Assembly: GCF_017308985.1 (NCBI RefSeq)
Contig: NZ_JADWPE010000002.1
Location: 992,001-1,056,000 of the forward strand
DNA: 64,000 bases
Reading direction: 5' to 3'
Source: Lysobacter changpingensis
GTDB lineage: Bacteria > Pseudomonadota > Gammaproteobacteria > Xanthomonadales > Xanthomonadaceae
The notes under the pieces: generated by a model
What the model was told of the DNA's origin: nothing
Database searches by the model: none
What the model saw: only the letters and a program-made list of their open reading frames with translations
Part shown: positions 8,486-18,322 of the stretch, in pieces
Numbering within the stretch: the first letter of the stretch is position 1
Layout: each line of letters opens with the position of its first letter
Translations under genes and position numbers: made by a program

Positions 8486-9316
8486 TCACGCGACGCGCTC
8501 ACGCTCCAACACGCGCTGCTTCATCGGCAGCCCCCACCGATAACCGCCCAGCGAACCATCGCCGCGCACGACGCGATGGCACGGCACGACGATCGCCAGA
8601 TGGTTCTGCCCGCACGCATTGGCCACCGCGCGCGAGGCGCGCGGGTGCCCGATCTGCTGCGCTATCTGCGCGTAGCTGCGCGTCTGTCCGCGCGGGATCT
8701 TCATCAGCGCGTCCCACACTTTCTTCTGGAACGCGGTGCCGATGAGATCCACCGGCACCTGTGCTTGCCGCCCGGCGAGCGCGTCGGCCACCGCGCGCAG
8801 GCGCGGAGCGAGGAACTCGTCGCGTCCGGCGTCCACACGTTCCAACTGCGCCTTCGGGAATTCCTCGTGCAACCGCGCTTCCAGCATCGCCGCGTCGTCG
8901 CCCAGTTCGATCATGCAGATGCCCCGTTCGGTCGTCGCGACCAGCGCCTGGCCGAGCGCGGTGTCGGCGATGCTCCAGCGGATCTGCTCGCCCTCGCCGC
9001 CGGCGCGATAACGCGCGGGCGTCATGCCGAGCTTCGCCGCGCCGCCTTCGTAGACGCGCGACGGCGAGCCGTAGCCGGCGTCGTACAGCGCCGCGCTCAC
9101 GTCGCTGCCCTCGCGCAGCGCGCCCTTCAGCGTGCCGAGCTTGCGTTGCGACAGGTACTCCGCCGGGCTCAGACCGAAGCGCTCGGTGAAGCGGCGCTGC
9201 AGGTGCGAGGCGCTGAGACCGACGTCGGCGGCGAGTTCGTGCAGCGTCGGCTCGCCGTCGTCGAGGAGGCGGCGGGCGTGATCGAGCTTGTCGCGCATCT
9301 GGCGGGCGGTGTTCAT
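8486..9316 (-). CDS. AraC-domain / methylated-DNA cysteine methyltransferase (truncated Ada)
   Basis: The 276-residue protein joins an AraC-type DNA-binding domain (about residues 5-105, with LHELAADVGLSASHLQRRF) to an O6-alkylguanine-DNA alkyltransferase domain (about 110-276). The active-site cysteine is in VPCHRVV at about residue 246, preceded by ASRAVANACGQN. It repairs O6-methylguanine by irreversible transfer of the methyl group to that cysteine. It lacks the N-terminal zinc/Cys-38 domain that senses methylphosphotriesters in E. coli Ada, so it cannot be activated as that protein is. It is monocistronic, with the repeat array downstream. Confidence 0.9.
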   Translation of the reverse strand: MNTARQMRDKLDHARRLLDDGEPTLHELAADVGLSASHLQRRFTERFGLSPAEYLSQRKLGTLKGALREGSDVSAALYDAGYGSPSRVYEGGAAKLGMTPARYRAGGEGEQIRWSIADTALGQALVATTERGICMIELGDDAAMLEARLHEEFPKAQLERVDAGRDEFLAPRLRAVADALAGRQAQVPVDLIGTAFQKKVWDALMKIPRGQTRSYAQIAQQIGHPRASRAVANACGQNHLAIVVPCHRVVRGDGSLGGYRWGLPMKQRVLERERVA

Positions 9317-9399
9317 GGCCCAAACAGTAACGGGCGCCCGAGGGCGCCCGCTATCCGATTCTTGTTTTGCCTCGCGTGGGGATTTCCCCCGGCGTGATG

Positions 9400-11658
9400 T
9401 CAGTCCGCCCAGTGTCCCAGCGTCGTCGCCGTCGGCAGGACCTGCGCCGAGAGCTGGCGATCGTTGTTCAGCAGGCGCACCGCGTCGGCGAGGATCGCGG
9501 CCGATTCGCGAAGCAGCGGGTCGGGACGCTTGTCGGCCAGCTTCTCGCGTTCGGCGTCCTTGGCGATGTCGCGCTCGTTCGCGGCGAGGCCGTCGTCGTT
9601 GTAGTCGTCGGCCAGCGGATCGAGGTCCAGGCCCAGCGCCTTGCGCTGTTCCTGGCGCGACTTGCGCTTGGCTTCCTCGCGGTCGCGTTCGGCGCGGCGA
9701 TCGGCTTCGTTGAGGCTGACCCACTTCTTCGCGCGCTCCTCGCGGAACTGCGCGACGTCCTCGCTCCACCACTGGAATTCCTTGTCGCCGGCGATGCGCG
9801 CGGTGTGCAGCGATTCCAGCTGCGGCAGCAGCGGCGAGAAGTTGCCGTAGGTGGTGTGCGGCACGGCCGAGATGCGGGTCCACGGCAGCGCGTTGTCGTA
9901 GGTGCTTTCGCCGTACTCGCTCGCGTCGACCGAGACCGGGAAGGCCACGTCCGGCACCACGCCCTTGTTTTGCGTCGAACCGCCGCTGACGCGGAAGAAC
10001 TGCGCGATGGTCAGCTTCACCTGGCCGAAACGCGCTTCCTCGTTGGCCGGCCAGCGGTCGAGGTCGACCAGGTTCTGCACCGTGCCCTTGCCGAAGCTCG
10101 TTTCGCCGATGACCAGGCCGCGACCGTAATCCTGGATCGCGCCAGCGAAGATCTCCGACGCCGAGGCCGAACCACGGTTGATCAGCACCGCCAGCGGGCC
10201 TTCCCACGCGATGCCGGTGTCGCTGTCGCCTTCCACGCTGACGCGGCCGCCGGACTCGCGCACCTGCACGACCGGGCCACGGTCGATGAACAGGCCGGTG
10301 AGTTCGATCGCTTCGTTGAGCGAGCCGCCACCGTTGTTGCGCAGGTCGAGCACGACGCCATCGACGTTCTGGCCGCGCAGCTCTTCCAGCAGCTTGGCGA
10401 CGTCGCGGGTGGCCGAGGCGTAATCGTTGCTGTTCTTCCGGCGGCCTTCGAAGTCCTGGTAGAAGCCGGGCAGTTCGATCACGCCGATGCGCTGCTCGGG
10501 CGCGCCTTCCTTGCCGGGAATGGTGATGACCTTCGACTTGGCGGCCTGGTCTTCCAGGCGCACCTTGTCGCGCACCAGCACCAGCCGCTGCGGCTGGCTG
10601 TCCAGGCCCGCTTCGGCCGGGATCACGTCCAGGCGCACCTTGGTGCCCTTGGCGCCGCGGATCTTGGCGACGACGTCGTCGATGCGCCAGCCGATCACGT
10701 CCTCCATCGCGCCGCTTTCGCCCTGCCCCACGCCGACCACGCGGTCGCCGGGCTTGAGCTTGCCGGACTTGCCGGCGGGGCCGCCGGGCACGATCTCGCG
10801 GATCGCGACCACGTCGTCCTGCTTCTGCAGCACCGCGCCGATGCCTTCCAGCGAGAGCGACATCGACACGTTGAAGTTGTCGGCGGTCTTCGGCGTGAAG
10901 TAGTCGGTATGCGGATCGACCGAGTTGGCGTAGCTGTTGAGGAAGGTCTGGAACACGTCCTCGCCCTTCAGCTCGGCGATCGACTTGCCCATGTTGGTGT
11001 AGCGCTTGTCGAGCGTCTTGCGGATGTCGTCCGGCTTCTTGCCGGCGAGCTTCAGGCGCAGCCAGTCGTTGCGCACCGACGCCTTCCACAGCGTGTCCAG
11101 CGCGGCCTCGTCGGTCGCCCACGGCGCGTCCTCGCGGTCGTACTCGTAGCGATCGGTGCCGGTGAAATCGAAGATGTCCTGCTTGAGCAGCGTGCGCGCG
11201 TAGCCCACGCGCTGGTCCACGCGCTGCTTGTAGGTGGCGAAGATCGCGTAGGCCGGCGCGAGGTCGCCGCTCTTGATCGCGTCGTCGAACTTGAGTTTGT
11301 GCGCGTCGAACTTGGCGATGTCCTGCGCGGTGAAGAACTGTTTGCCGCCATCGAGCGCTTCCAGGTAGCGCTTGTAGATGTCGGCCGAGAGTGTGTCGTC
11401 CAGCGCGACCGGGCGGTACGCGTAGCGGCTGTCGGAGAGCAGGCCGTAGACGAGCTTGGCCGCCGTGGTCTGGTCGGCGGTCGCCGCGCGCGGCAGCGGC
11501 GAGGGCTCCATCGACTTGATCAGGTTCGGCTTTTCGTGCTGTGGCCGTTCGACCTGCGAGGTCTTCTGGTCCGCGCTGTCGGACTGCGCGAGCAGTGCCA
11601 CGGGGGAGGCCAGCGCGAGGGCGACGAGGACGGAGGCGGAAGTGGTCTTGAGTTTCAT
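9400..11658 (-). CDS. prc: Tail-specific periplasmic protease Prc (Tsp)
   Basis: This 752-residue protein has a signal peptide (residues 1-24, ending ALLAQ), an N-terminal helical domain, a PDZ domain (about 255-350), the S41 protease core with the catalytic serine at S499 within GSASASEIF and lysine at K524 in TSFGKGT, and a long charged C-terminal domain rich in E/R/K (about 640-730). The spacing S-D-K (499, 510, 524) matches E. coli Tsp (430, 441, 455). Prc degrades misfolded or tagged periplasmic proteins and regulates peptidoglycan hydrolases, which fits the cell-wall cluster that follows. It is transcribed on its own strand with a 250-base leader region. Confidence 0.95.
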   Translation of the reverse strand: MKLKTTSASVLVALALASPVALLAQSDSADQKTSQVERPQHEKPNLIKSMEPSPLPRAATADQTTAAKLVYGLLSDSRYAYRPVALDDTLSADIYKRYLEALDGGKQFFTAQDIAKFDAHKLKFDDAIKSGDLAPAYAIFATYKQRVDQRVGYARTLLKQDIFDFTGTDRYEYDREDAPWATDEAALDTLWKASVRNDWLRLKLAGKKPDDIRKTLDKRYTNMGKSIAELKGEDVFQTFLNSYANSVDPHTDYFTPKTADNFNVSMSLSLEGIGAVLQKQDDVVAIREIVPGGPAGKSGKLKPGDRVVGVGQGESGAMEDVIGWRIDDVVAKIRGAKGTKVRLDVIPAEAGLDSQPQRLVLVRDKVRLEDQAAKSKVITIPGKEGAPEQRIGVIELPGFYQDFEGRRKNSNDYASATRDVAKLLEELRGQNVDGVVLDLRNNGGGSLNEAIELTGLFIDRGPVVQVRESGGRVSVEGDSDTGIAWEGPLAVLINRGSASASEIFAGAIQDYGRGLVIGETSFGKGTVQNLVDLDRWPANEEARFGQVKLTIAQFFRVSGGSTQNKGVVPDVAFPVSVDASEYGESTYDNALPWTRISAVPHTTYGNFSPLLPQLESLHTARIAGDKEFQWWSEDVAQFREERAKKWVSLNEADRRAERDREEAKRKSRQEQRKALGLDLDPLADDYNDDGLAANERDIAKDAEREKLADKRPDPLLRESAAILADAVRLLNNDRQLSAQVLPTATTLGHWAD

Positions 11659-11910
11659 CGAGGAGGCTTCGCGACCGCGGCGCGGCCGAATGGGGAGTCC
11701 TGAGGAGACGAACGCAGAATGGACGGCGGTTCGACAACCCCACAGTGCCGAAAGTTGCAGCGGCTGTCACCCACCGGGGGTGGGAATTACCGTGCCGTCA
11801 GCCGCACTTCGCCCATTCACGTCCGCGCGTTCAGCTGGGCGACGGTCGGCGGTCAGGCAGGGGTTAGCGTCGGCCTTTGCCGATCAATGAGATGTGAGCG
11901 GTAGACGGGC

Positions 11911-12924
11911 TCAGCCGGCCGCGACGACGCCGGCTTCGATCGCCGAACGGTCGGCGTGGTAGGACGAGCGGACCAGCGGGCCGGAGGCGACGTGGGTGAA
12001 GCCCAGCGCGTAGCCGTAGTCCTCCAGCGCCTTGAACTCCTCCGGCGTCCAGTAACGCAGCACCGGATGGTGGTGCGCGCTGGGCTGGAGGTACTGGCCG
12101 ATGGTGATCATGTCCACGTCGTGGTCGCGCAGGTCGCGCAGCGTGGCCTGCACCTGCTCCATCGTCTCGCCCAGGCCGAGCATGATGCCGCTCTTGGTGG
12201 CGACGTCCGGATGCTGCGCCTTGAACTTCTTCAGCAGCGTCAGCGACCACTGGTAGTCGGCGCCGGGGCGGACGTTGCGGTACAGGTCCGGCACGGTCTC
12301 GACGTTGTGGTTGAACACGTCGGGCGGATTGGTGGCGAGGATCTCCAGCGCGCGCTCCATGCGGCCCTTGCCGCGGAAGTCCGGCGTGAGGACCTCGATG
12401 CGCGTGCGCGGGCTGTGCTCGCGGATCGCTGCGATGCAGTCGACGAAATGCTGGGCGCCGCCGTCGCGCAGGTCGTCGCGGTCGACGCTGGTGACGACCA
12501 CGTACTTCAGGCCCATGTCGGCGACGGTGGTCGCCAGGCTCAGGGGCTCGGACGGATCCGGCGGCTTCGGCCGGCCGTGGGCGACGTCGCAGAAGCTGCA
12601 GCGGCGGGTGCACACCTCGCCGAGGATCATGAAGGTCGCGGTGCCGTGGCTGAAGCACTCGTGGATGTTCGGGCAGCTGGCTTCCTCGCACACCGTGACC
12701 AGGCGGTTCTCGCGCAGCTTCGACTTGAGCTGCTGCACCGAGTTGCCCGACGGAATGCGCACGCGGATCCACGACGGCTTGCGCAGCACCGGCGCGTCGG
12801 CGAACTGCACCGGCGATCGGGCGATCTTGTCGCCGGCGATCTGCTTCACGCCCGGCTGCAACGACGGCGCGGCGTCGCCGCTCACGACCGAAAGCGGGAT
12901 GGTCTTGGGGGCGGTCTCGGACAT
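11911..12924 (-). CDS. lipA: Lipoyl synthase
   Basis: LipA (337 residues) is a radical-SAM enzyme that inserts two sulfurs into protein-bound octanoyl groups. The auxiliary cluster cysteines are at 79, 84 and 90 ([12 protein letters not shown]) and the radical-SAM cysteines at 105, 109 and 112 (CTRRCSFC). The conserved C-terminal RSSYHAD supplies the serine ligand of the auxiliary cluster. It lies 47 bases downstream of lipB in the same direction, so the two steps of lipoate assembly are in one operon. Confidence 0.97.
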   Translation of the reverse strand: MSETAPKTIPLSVVSGDAAPSLQPGVKQIAGDKIARSPVQFADAPVLRKPSWIRVRIPSGNSVQQLKSKLRENRLVTVCEEASCPNIHECFSHGTATFMILGEVCTRRCSFCDVAHGRPKPPDPSEPLSLATTVADMGLKYVVVTSVDRDDLRDGGAQHFVDCIAAIREHSPRTRIEVLTPDFRGKGRMERALEILATNPPDVFNHNVETVPDLYRNVRPGADYQWSLTLLKKFKAQHPDVATKSGIMLGLGETMEQVQATLRDLRDHDVDMITIGQYLQPSAHHHPVLRYWTPEEFKALEDYGYALGFTHVASGPLVRSSYHADRSAIEAGVVAAG

Positions 12925-12971
12925 GGCGTGGGGGAATCTCTGGATCGGCGAAAAGACGGCGCCGGGGAAGG

Positions 12972-13661
12972 TCAGAACGTCGGCGGCGGGGCCGTTTCGA
13001 CGGTCAGGCCGAACTGACGGGCGACGTGCCCGATCAGCACCGGCTTGACCGGCTCCAGCCCGGACGGGCCGCCCAAGTCTAGCATCGAGGTCACCTGCAG
13101 CCCCTGGTAGCCGCAGGGGTTGATGCGCCGGAACGGCTCCAGGTCCATGGCGATGTTGAACGCCAGCCCGTGGAAGGTGCAGCCGCGACGCACGCGGATG
13201 CCGAGCGCGCCGATCTTCGCCCCATTCACGTACACGCCGGGCGCGCCCTCGCGGCGCTCGGCGTGGAGGTTCCAGTCGCCCAGGGTGTCGATCATCGCCT
13301 GCTCGATGCGGTGCACGTATTCCTTGACGCCGATCTTCAGGCGCTTCAGGTCGAGCAGCGGGTACAGCACGATCTGGCCGGGCCCGTGATAGGTCACCTG
13401 GCCGCCGCGATCGACGTGGATCACCGGGATGTCGCCGGGGAACAGCACGTGTTCGGCCTGGCCGGCCTGGCCGAGGGTGAACACCGGGTCGTGCTCGACC
13501 AGCCACAGCTCGTCGGGCGTGTCGGCGGTACGCGCGTCGGTGAAGGCCTGCATCGCGTGCCAGACCGGTTCATAGGCGCGGCGGCCGAGGTCGCGCAGCT
13601 GCGCCGGTGGCGCTGCGCGAAGCGGTTCCTGCGCGATGACGGGCTCGCTCAGAGCGTCCAC
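12972..13661 (-). CDS. lipB: Octanoyltransferase
   Basis: LipB (229 residues) moves the octanoyl group from acyl carrier protein to the lipoyl domains. The catalytic lysine (about K149 in [10 protein letters not shown]) and cysteine (about C183 in [10 protein letters not shown]) are present, with the conserved [13 protein letters not shown] loop at 84-96. The start codon lies within the end of the upstream DUF493 gene (13-base overlap), so translation is coupled. Product then passes to LipA, encoded next. Confidence 0.96.
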   Translation of the reverse strand: MDALSEPVIAQEPLRAAPPAQLRDLGRRAYEPVWHAMQAFTDARTADTPDELWLVEHDPVFTLGQAGQAEHVLFPGDIPVIHVDRGGQVTYHGPGQIVLYPLLDLKRLKIGVKEYVHRIEQAMIDTLGDWNLHAERREGAPGVYVNGAKIGALGIRVRRGCTFHGLAFNIAMDLEPFRRINPCGYQGLQVTSMLDLGGPSGLEPVKPVLIGHVARQFGLTVETAPPPTF

Positions 13662-13927
13662 TTCACTTCCGGGTGGTCGCGCAGCACCTGGTGCGCCTTG
13701 TCGTATTCCTCGCGGCTACGCGCGCGGAAGGTGATCCGAACCGAGACGAAGCGGCCGTTGCTGGAGAGCTTCCAGTTGACGGTTTCCTGGACCACTTCGA
13801 TGCCCGCGTCGAGCAGCAGCGTCGGCAGCGCCGTTTCCAGATCCTTCTCGGCAGCGCCCATGGCGCTCAGCTCGAACGTGCCCGGGAACTGGAAGCCGTG
13901 CTCGGGGTTGTCGGATTTGATTTCCAT
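13649..13927 (-). CDS. DUF493 (YbeD) family protein
   Basis: This 92-residue protein belongs to the YbeD/DUF493 family: [20 protein letters not shown] at the start and a ferredoxin-like alpha/beta pattern ending in HPEVKWTL. The family is almost always placed beside lipB, and here its end overlaps the lipB start by 13 bases. The function is unknown; a regulatory ACT-like fold is proposed for the family. The start at 13927 is the only methionine that gives the family's usual length. Confidence 0.93.
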   Translation of the reverse strand: MEIKSDNPEHGFQFPGTFELSAMGAAEKDLETALPTLLLDAGIEVVQETVNWKLSSNGRFVSVRITFRARSREEYDKAHQVLRDHPEVKWTL

Positions 13928-14032
13928 GGCGGAATTATGGGTCCGGGCCGGGGCAAACCCAAGGCGGGGACCGGCTCCCACCCGCTCAGGCCAATCGCGT
14001 CCTCGCAGGCGTGAGCGTGGCCGCATGCCGCG

Positions 14033-14062
14033 GCCCCACCCCAACCCCTCTCCCGGAGAAGC
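14033..14062. repeat. Truncated CACCCCAACCCCTCTCCC element
   Basis: This copy has the left arm CACCCCAACCCCTCTCCC seen in full hairpins at 46246-46278 and 51269-51298, but the right arm is degraded to GGAGAAGC. It lies in the 228-base gap between the DUF493 gene and a small membrane protein. Confidence 0.5.
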
Positions 14063-14155
14063 TTTAGAGCCGCCCCGCTTTCGGATTCGTCCTATTCGAC
14101 CGCGAACGCGCGGCGAACAGACTTCGCGCCCGGTTCCACGCCATCCACCGCCACC

Positions 14156-14449
14156 ATGCCCAAGCCGTTATCGCATCGCTCCCTGGTGCTGTTGCTGGTC
14201 GTCTACACCGCGTCGATGGCCGCGCTGATGCTGATCCTCGCGCTGATGATCGCCGGCTACGGCGACACCGGCACCGGCGATGCGCTGTCGATCGCCGCGC
14301 CCTTCGTCCTGCTGCTGTGCGCACTCGGGCTGGCGACGTACCTGGTCGCGATGCGCATGCTCCGGCAGGGCCGCGAGAAACGCGCGTTGGCGTGCATGTG
14401 CAGCTACGCCTGCCTGCCCTGGCCGATGATGGCCGCGCTGCTGTACTGA
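14156..14449 (+). CDS. Small three-helix membrane protein, unknown
   Basis: I do not recognise this 97-residue protein. It has three hydrophobic segments (about residues 9-32, 46-66 and 80-96) separated by short charged loops, including MRMLRQGREKRAL. It is the only plus-strand gene inside the long minus-strand cell-envelope cluster, and it ends at a strong shared terminator. Codon use matches its neighbours, and the region antisense to it contains no recognisable protein. No clear ribosome site is visible before the ATG. Confidence 0.6.
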   Translation: MPKPLSHRSLVLLLVVYTASMAALMLILALMIAGYGDTGTGDALSIAAPFVLLLCALGLATYLVAMRMLRQGREKRALACMCSYACLPWPMMAALLY

Positions 14450-14460
14450 CGCCGGAAGCA

Positions 14461-14486
14461 GGAAGGCCGGCTTGCGCCGGCCTTCC
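14461..14486. terminator. Bidirectional terminator between the small membrane gene and dacC
   Basis: A perfect 11-bp stem, GGAAGGCCGGC with GCCGGCCTTCC, surrounds a TTGC loop between convergent stop codons at 14449 and 14512. No long T run follows on either side. Confidence 0.7.
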
Positions 14487-14511
14487 TCGGGATCGATGCG
14501 GAACGCGGACC

Positions 14512-15732
14512 TCAGTCCGACTCCCACCACATCCAGAACTCGTCCCACAGGCGCTTGAAGAAGCCGCCCTCCTCCACCGCGTTCAACGCGACCAGCGGGC
14601 GCTGCGAAACGACCTTGCCGTCCAGCATCACCTTCACCGTGCCGATCTTCTGGCCTTTGGCGATCGGCGCGACGAGTTGCTTGGGCACGTCCATCATCGG
14701 CTTGAGCTGGTCGTACTTGCCGCGCTGCACCGTCACCAGCAGCGGTTCGGCAACGCCGAGCTGCACTTCGTCGGCCGCGCCCTTCCACACCTTCTGCTTC
14801 GCCACGGCCTTGCCGACGTCGTAGAGCTTGTGCGTCTCGAAGAAGCGGAAGCCCCAGTTGAGCAGCGCCTGCGAATCGACCGCGCGCTGGTTCTCGCTGG
14901 TGGAACCCATCACGACCGAGATCAGGCGCTGGTCGCCGCGCTTGGCCGAGGCCATCAGGCAGTAGCCGGCGCCGGAATGGTGACCGGTCTTGATGCCGTC
15001 GACGGTGGAGTCGCGCCACAACAGCAGGTTGCGGTTCGGCTGGGTGATCGGGCCGACCGTGTATTCCTTGATCTTGTTGTACGAGTACGCGACCGGGTAG
15101 TCGTGCACCAGCGCGCGGCCGAGCAGCGCCAGGTCGTGCGCGGTGGAGTAATGCTCCGGCGCGGACAGGCCGGTCGGGTTCACCCAATGGGTGTTCTTCA
15201 GGCCGATGCGCTGGGCGTACTGGTTCATCAGCGCGGCGAAGGCATCGGTGCTGCCGGCGACGTGTTCGGCCAGCGCGATGGCGGCGTCGTTGCCCGACTG
15301 CACGACCATGCCCTTTTCCATCTCCAGCAGCGGCGCGGTCTTGTTGACCTCGAAGCCGGAGTAGCTGCCGTCGGTGCCGGCGCCGCCGACGCGCCAGGCG
15401 TTCTCGGTCATCATCACCTGGTCGTCGGGCTTGACCTTGCCGGCCGCCATCTCGGCGGCGATGACGTAGCTGGTCATCACCTTGGTGATGCTCGCCGGCT
15501 CCAGGCGCTGGTCGTAGTTCTCGCCGGCCAGGACGTTGCCGCTGGCGGCGTCCATCAGCACCCACGCGGTGCCGACGATCTTCGGCGGCGGCGGGACCGG
15601 GAGCGACTCGCTGGCGGCCGGCAGCTGCGTGCGCGGCGTCGGGGTCGGCGTGGTCTGGGCGAGGGCGAGGCCGGCCACGAGGGTCGTGGCGGCGGCCAGT
15701 ACGGCGGCTCTGGCGAGAGCGGGGACTTTCAT
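14512..15732 (-). CDS. dacC: D-alanyl-D-alanine carboxypeptidase (PBP5/6 type)
   Basis: The 406-residue protein has a signal peptide (1-26, ending GLALAQ) and the serine-acyltransferase motifs of low-molecular-mass penicillin-binding proteins: SITK (S81, K84), SGN (146-148) and KTG (248-250). A C-terminal PBP5 domain follows, ending in an amphipathic WWESD tail (FKRLWDEFWMWWESD) suited to membrane anchoring. It trims the terminal D-Ala from peptidoglycan pentapeptides. It belongs to the rod-shape cluster that runs from mreB. Its gene starts 58 bases after the rlpA stop. The symbol could equally be dacA; the paralogue assignment is not certain. Confidence 0.94.
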   Translation of the reverse strand: MKVPALARAAVLAAATTLVAGLALAQTTPTPTPRTQLPAASESLPVPPPPKIVGTAWVLMDAASGNVLAGENYDQRLEPASITKVMTSYVIAAEMAAGKVKPDDQVMMTENAWRVGGAGTDGSYSGFEVNKTAPLLEMEKGMVVQSGNDAAIALAEHVAGSTDAFAALMNQYAQRIGLKNTHWVNPTGLSAPEHYSTAHDLALLGRALVHDYPVAYSYNKIKEYTVGPITQPNRNLLLWRDSTVDGIKTGHHSGAGYCLMASAKRGDQRLISVVMGSTSENQRAVDSQALLNWGFRFFETHKLYDVGKAVAKQKVWKGAADEVQLGVAEPLLVTVQRGKYDQLKPMMDVPKQLVAPIAKGQKIGTVKVMLDGKVVSQRPLVALNAVEEGGFFKRLWDEFWMWWESD

Positions 15733-15790
15733 TTTCTGGACGGCTCCGGCGCCGGCGCGGACCGGCGGTTGACGATGAGTGAGAAGAATT

Positions 15791-17005
15791 CTAGTCGCGG
15801 ACGCGCTGCGGCTGCCCGAATCCCAGACCCGCGATGCGCTGCGCAAGTTCCGTGGCCTGCGCGGCCTGCAGCGGACCGACGCGCAACCGCCACACGGTCT
15901 GGCCGTTGGCGCTGGCGTCGCTGATCTGGGCCGTATCGATGCCGGCCGCGCGCAGGCGGCCCAGGGCGCGATCGGCGTTGGCACGGGCGGTGAAGCTGGC
16001 GACCTGGAAGACGACGTTGTCCCCGCCGAGGTCGATTGCCGGTGCGGGAATCGCCGGCGGCGGCGCGGCCTTCGCCGCCGCGACGGCCTGGGCGAACTTG
16101 CCGGCCTGGCTCGCGATGGGGGTCGGTTTGCCGGTGGCGATGCGCACGCCGGGCGGGAGCTCCGCGGCGTTCGCGGCCGAGACCGGGATCGCCGCGACCA
16201 GCCGGTCCATCGCGCTTGGCGGTTTCACCGGCGCCGGCGCCGGGGCGGGCGAAGCGGGCTCGGGCGTCTTCGCCGCGGGCGCCGGCGAAGGCGCGGACGC
16301 GTAGACGCGTTCCTCGTCCCCCGGCATCAGCGCGCGCACTTCCACCTTGCCGGTGCCGCGCTGGGTGATGCCGAGCTTCACCGCCGCCGCGTAGCTGAGG
16401 TCGATCAGGCGTCCGTCATGGAACGGCCCGCGATCGTTGACGCGCACCACCACAGACTTGCCGTTGTCGAGGTTGGTCACGCGCGCGAAGCTCGGCAGTG
16501 GCAGCGTCTTGTGCGCGGCGGTGAAGGCGTACATGTCGTACACCTCCAGGTTCGACGTGCGGCGGCCGTGGAATTTCTGCCCGTAGTACGACGCCGTTCC
16601 GCGCTCGACATAGCCCTTCGGCGTGTCCAGCACCTTGTAGGTCTTGCCGAGCACGACGTACTTGGGCCGGTTCCCCACCGGCGAACGCGGTTCGTTGGTG
16701 ACGTCCGGCTCGGGGATGGCGTCCACATCGGGGATGTAATCCGGCGTGCTGTCCTTCACGCCCGGCTTGTACAGGCCGCCGGCGGTGTAGTGGCCGCGCG
16801 TGCTGGGATCTTCCTTCGCCGGCGCGTACGGGGATTTCTTCTTGCCGCCGGGCAACGGCGCGTGGTGCACGCCGCCGCGATCGGGCATCGCGACCGACTC
16901 GGAGCCGGACTTCTTCGGCGAACTCGCGCACGCCGCGAGGGTGAGCACCGCGACCGCCAGGAGCGTCCGGGCGACCACGGTGCGCAGGGCGGCCGGGCGC
17001 ATCAT
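15791..17005 (-). CDS. rlpA: Septal ring lytic transglycosylase RlpA, with SPOR domain
   Basis: RlpA (404 residues) is an outer-membrane lipoprotein with a lipobox LTLAAC at the end of a short signal peptide (Cys about residue 26). It has a double-psi beta-barrel domain (about 110-230, with VERGTASYYGQKFHGRRT and VVVRVNDRGPFHDGRLIDLS), an Ala/Pro-rich linker, and a C-terminal SPOR domain (about 330-404, FQVASFTARANADRALGRLR) that binds denuded glycans at the septum. Its ATG overlaps the mltB stop in an ATGA junction at 17002-17005. In the cluster it acts together with the downstream carboxypeptidase. Confidence 0.95.
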   Translation of the reverse strand: MMRPAALRTVVARTLLAVAVLTLAACASSPKKSGSESVAMPDRGGVHHAPLPGGKKKSPYAPAKEDPSTRGHYTAGGLYKPGVKDSTPDYIPDVDAIPEPDVTNEPRSPVGNRPKYVVLGKTYKVLDTPKGYVERGTASYYGQKFHGRRTSNLEVYDMYAFTAAHKTLPLPSFARVTNLDNGKSVVVRVNDRGPFHDGRLIDLSYAAAVKLGITQRGTGKVEVRALMPGDEERVYASAPSPAPAAKTPEPASPAPAPAPVKPPSAMDRLVAAIPVSAANAAELPPGVRIATGKPTPIASQAGKFAQAVAAAKAAPPPAIPAPAIDLGGDNVVFQVASFTARANADRALGRLRAAGIDTAQISDASANGQTVWRLRVGPLQAAQATELAQRIAGLGFGQPQRVRD

Positions 17006-18168
17006 GCCGACGGCTGCCCGTTCGGAACGGCGGCGACGTCCGCGTCGCTTCGACCGGCGATCGCCTCGCCCAGCAGGTACACCGCCATCGCGTAATGCTT
17101 GGAGATGTTGTAGCGGGTGATCGCGTAGAAGTTGCGGAAGCCGAACCAGTACTCCGGCCCGCTGCTGCCGTCGAGCATCACCACCGTGGCGTGCTGCGCG
17201 GCCGGCGTCACCGGCGTGAGCGGACGGAAACCGCGCTGCGCCAGCTCGTCCATCGTGTATAGCGGGTCCAGGCTTTCCGGCTCGATCGGCTGCGCGTTCG
17301 CGGCGGCGTTGGCACGCACCGTGACCGGACCGCCGCGCTCCCAGCCGCCCTTCTTCACGAAATAGTTGGCGATGGAGGCGAACACGTCGTCGAGGTTGTT
17401 GAACAGATCGCGCTTGCCGTCGCCGTCGCCGTCCACGGCGAACTCGCGGTAGCTGGACGGCATGAACTGGCCCCAGCCCATCGCACCGGCGTAGCTGCCC
17501 TTGAGCGTGGTGATGTCCAGCCCGGTTTCCTTGCCCAGCGCGAACAGCTGCGCCAGCTCGCCACGGAAGAAGGCCTCGCGGCGGTTCTCGCGATCGAGCC
17601 TGGCCGGATCGCCGCTGCGCGGATAGGCGAAAGCGAGCGTGTAGAGCGCATCGAGCACCGGGTACGAACCGGTGTTGCGGCCGTAATTGGTTTCCACGCC
17701 GATGATCGAGACGATCACTTCGGCCGGAACGCCGAATTTGGCTTCAGCGCGCATGAGTTCGTCGCGATGCTCGGCGAGGAACGCGCGACCGCCGTCGATG
17801 CGCGACCGGGTGATGAAGATTGGCCGGTAATCGCGCCATGGCTTGGCCTCGGCCGGCTTCGACATCGCGGCGATGATGCTGTCGCGGATCTCGGCCTGGG
17901 CGAGCACCGATTCGATGTACGCCGGATCGATGCCGTACTGCGCGGCGGTCTCGCGCACGAACGCGGCGCGCGCGATGTCGATCGGCTGCTGCACGACGGG
18001 CTCCGGCAAGGCCGGCGTGCCCGGCACGGGGCGCGGCTTCGCGGCGGCGGCGGGAGCGGAGGCGGCGGGGGTCTGCGGCGCGGGCGCCTGGGCCTGGGTG
18101 GCGCAACCGGCCAACGCGGCAACAAGCGCGCTGATCGCGGCGCTACGGGTGAAGTGGCGTCGGGTCAT
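17002..18168 (-). CDS. mltB: Membrane-bound lytic transglycosylase B
   Basis: This 388-residue lipoprotein (signal peptide MTRRHFTRSAAISALVAALAG followed by Cys) is a MltB/SltB1-like glycan-cleaving enzyme of the lytic transglycosylase family. The catalytic glutamate lies in IIGVETNYGRNTG near residue 165, and the NYGRNTGSYPVLDALYTLAF and AGAMGWGQFMPSSY segments are the family's substrate-binding motifs. The start at 18168 places the lipobox at residues 18-21; an earlier in-frame start at 18231 would put it too deep. It lies 154 bases after rodA and overlaps rlpA by four bases. Confidence 0.94.
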   Translation of the reverse strand: MTRRHFTRSAAISALVAALAGCATQAQAPAPQTPAASAPAAAAKPRPVPGTPALPEPVVQQPIDIARAAFVRETAAQYGIDPAYIESVLAQAEIRDSIIAAMSKPAEAKPWRDYRPIFITRSRIDGGRAFLAEHRDELMRAEAKFGVPAEVIVSIIGVETNYGRNTGSYPVLDALYTLAFAYPRSGDPARLDRENRREAFFRGELAQLFALGKETGLDITTLKGSYAGAMGWGQFMPSSYREFAVDGDGDGKRDLFNNLDDVFASIANYFVKKGGWERGGPVTVRANAAANAQPIEPESLDPLYTMDELAQRGFRPLTPVTPAAQHATVVMLDGSSGPEYWFGFRNFYAITRYNISKHYAMAVYLLGEAIAGRSDADVAAVPNGQPSA

Positions 18169-18322
18169 CGCCGGGAGGGTAGCACGCGTTCCGCGAGGCA
18201 AAAACCGCGTGTTCACGCGCGCGGGGGGCATCAGTCAGGTTCGCTCGAGCCCGCTTCGATACGCGCTCCAGGTGCGTATCGCGTCGCCGCGCTCGTGCAG
18301 GAAAAAGGATCAGCGAAGCGCA

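Noticed and set aside
9367-11703. A 778-codon plus-strand frame opposite prc
   Set aside because: Arg/Val/Ala-rich with no domain; the opposite frame is a complete Prc.
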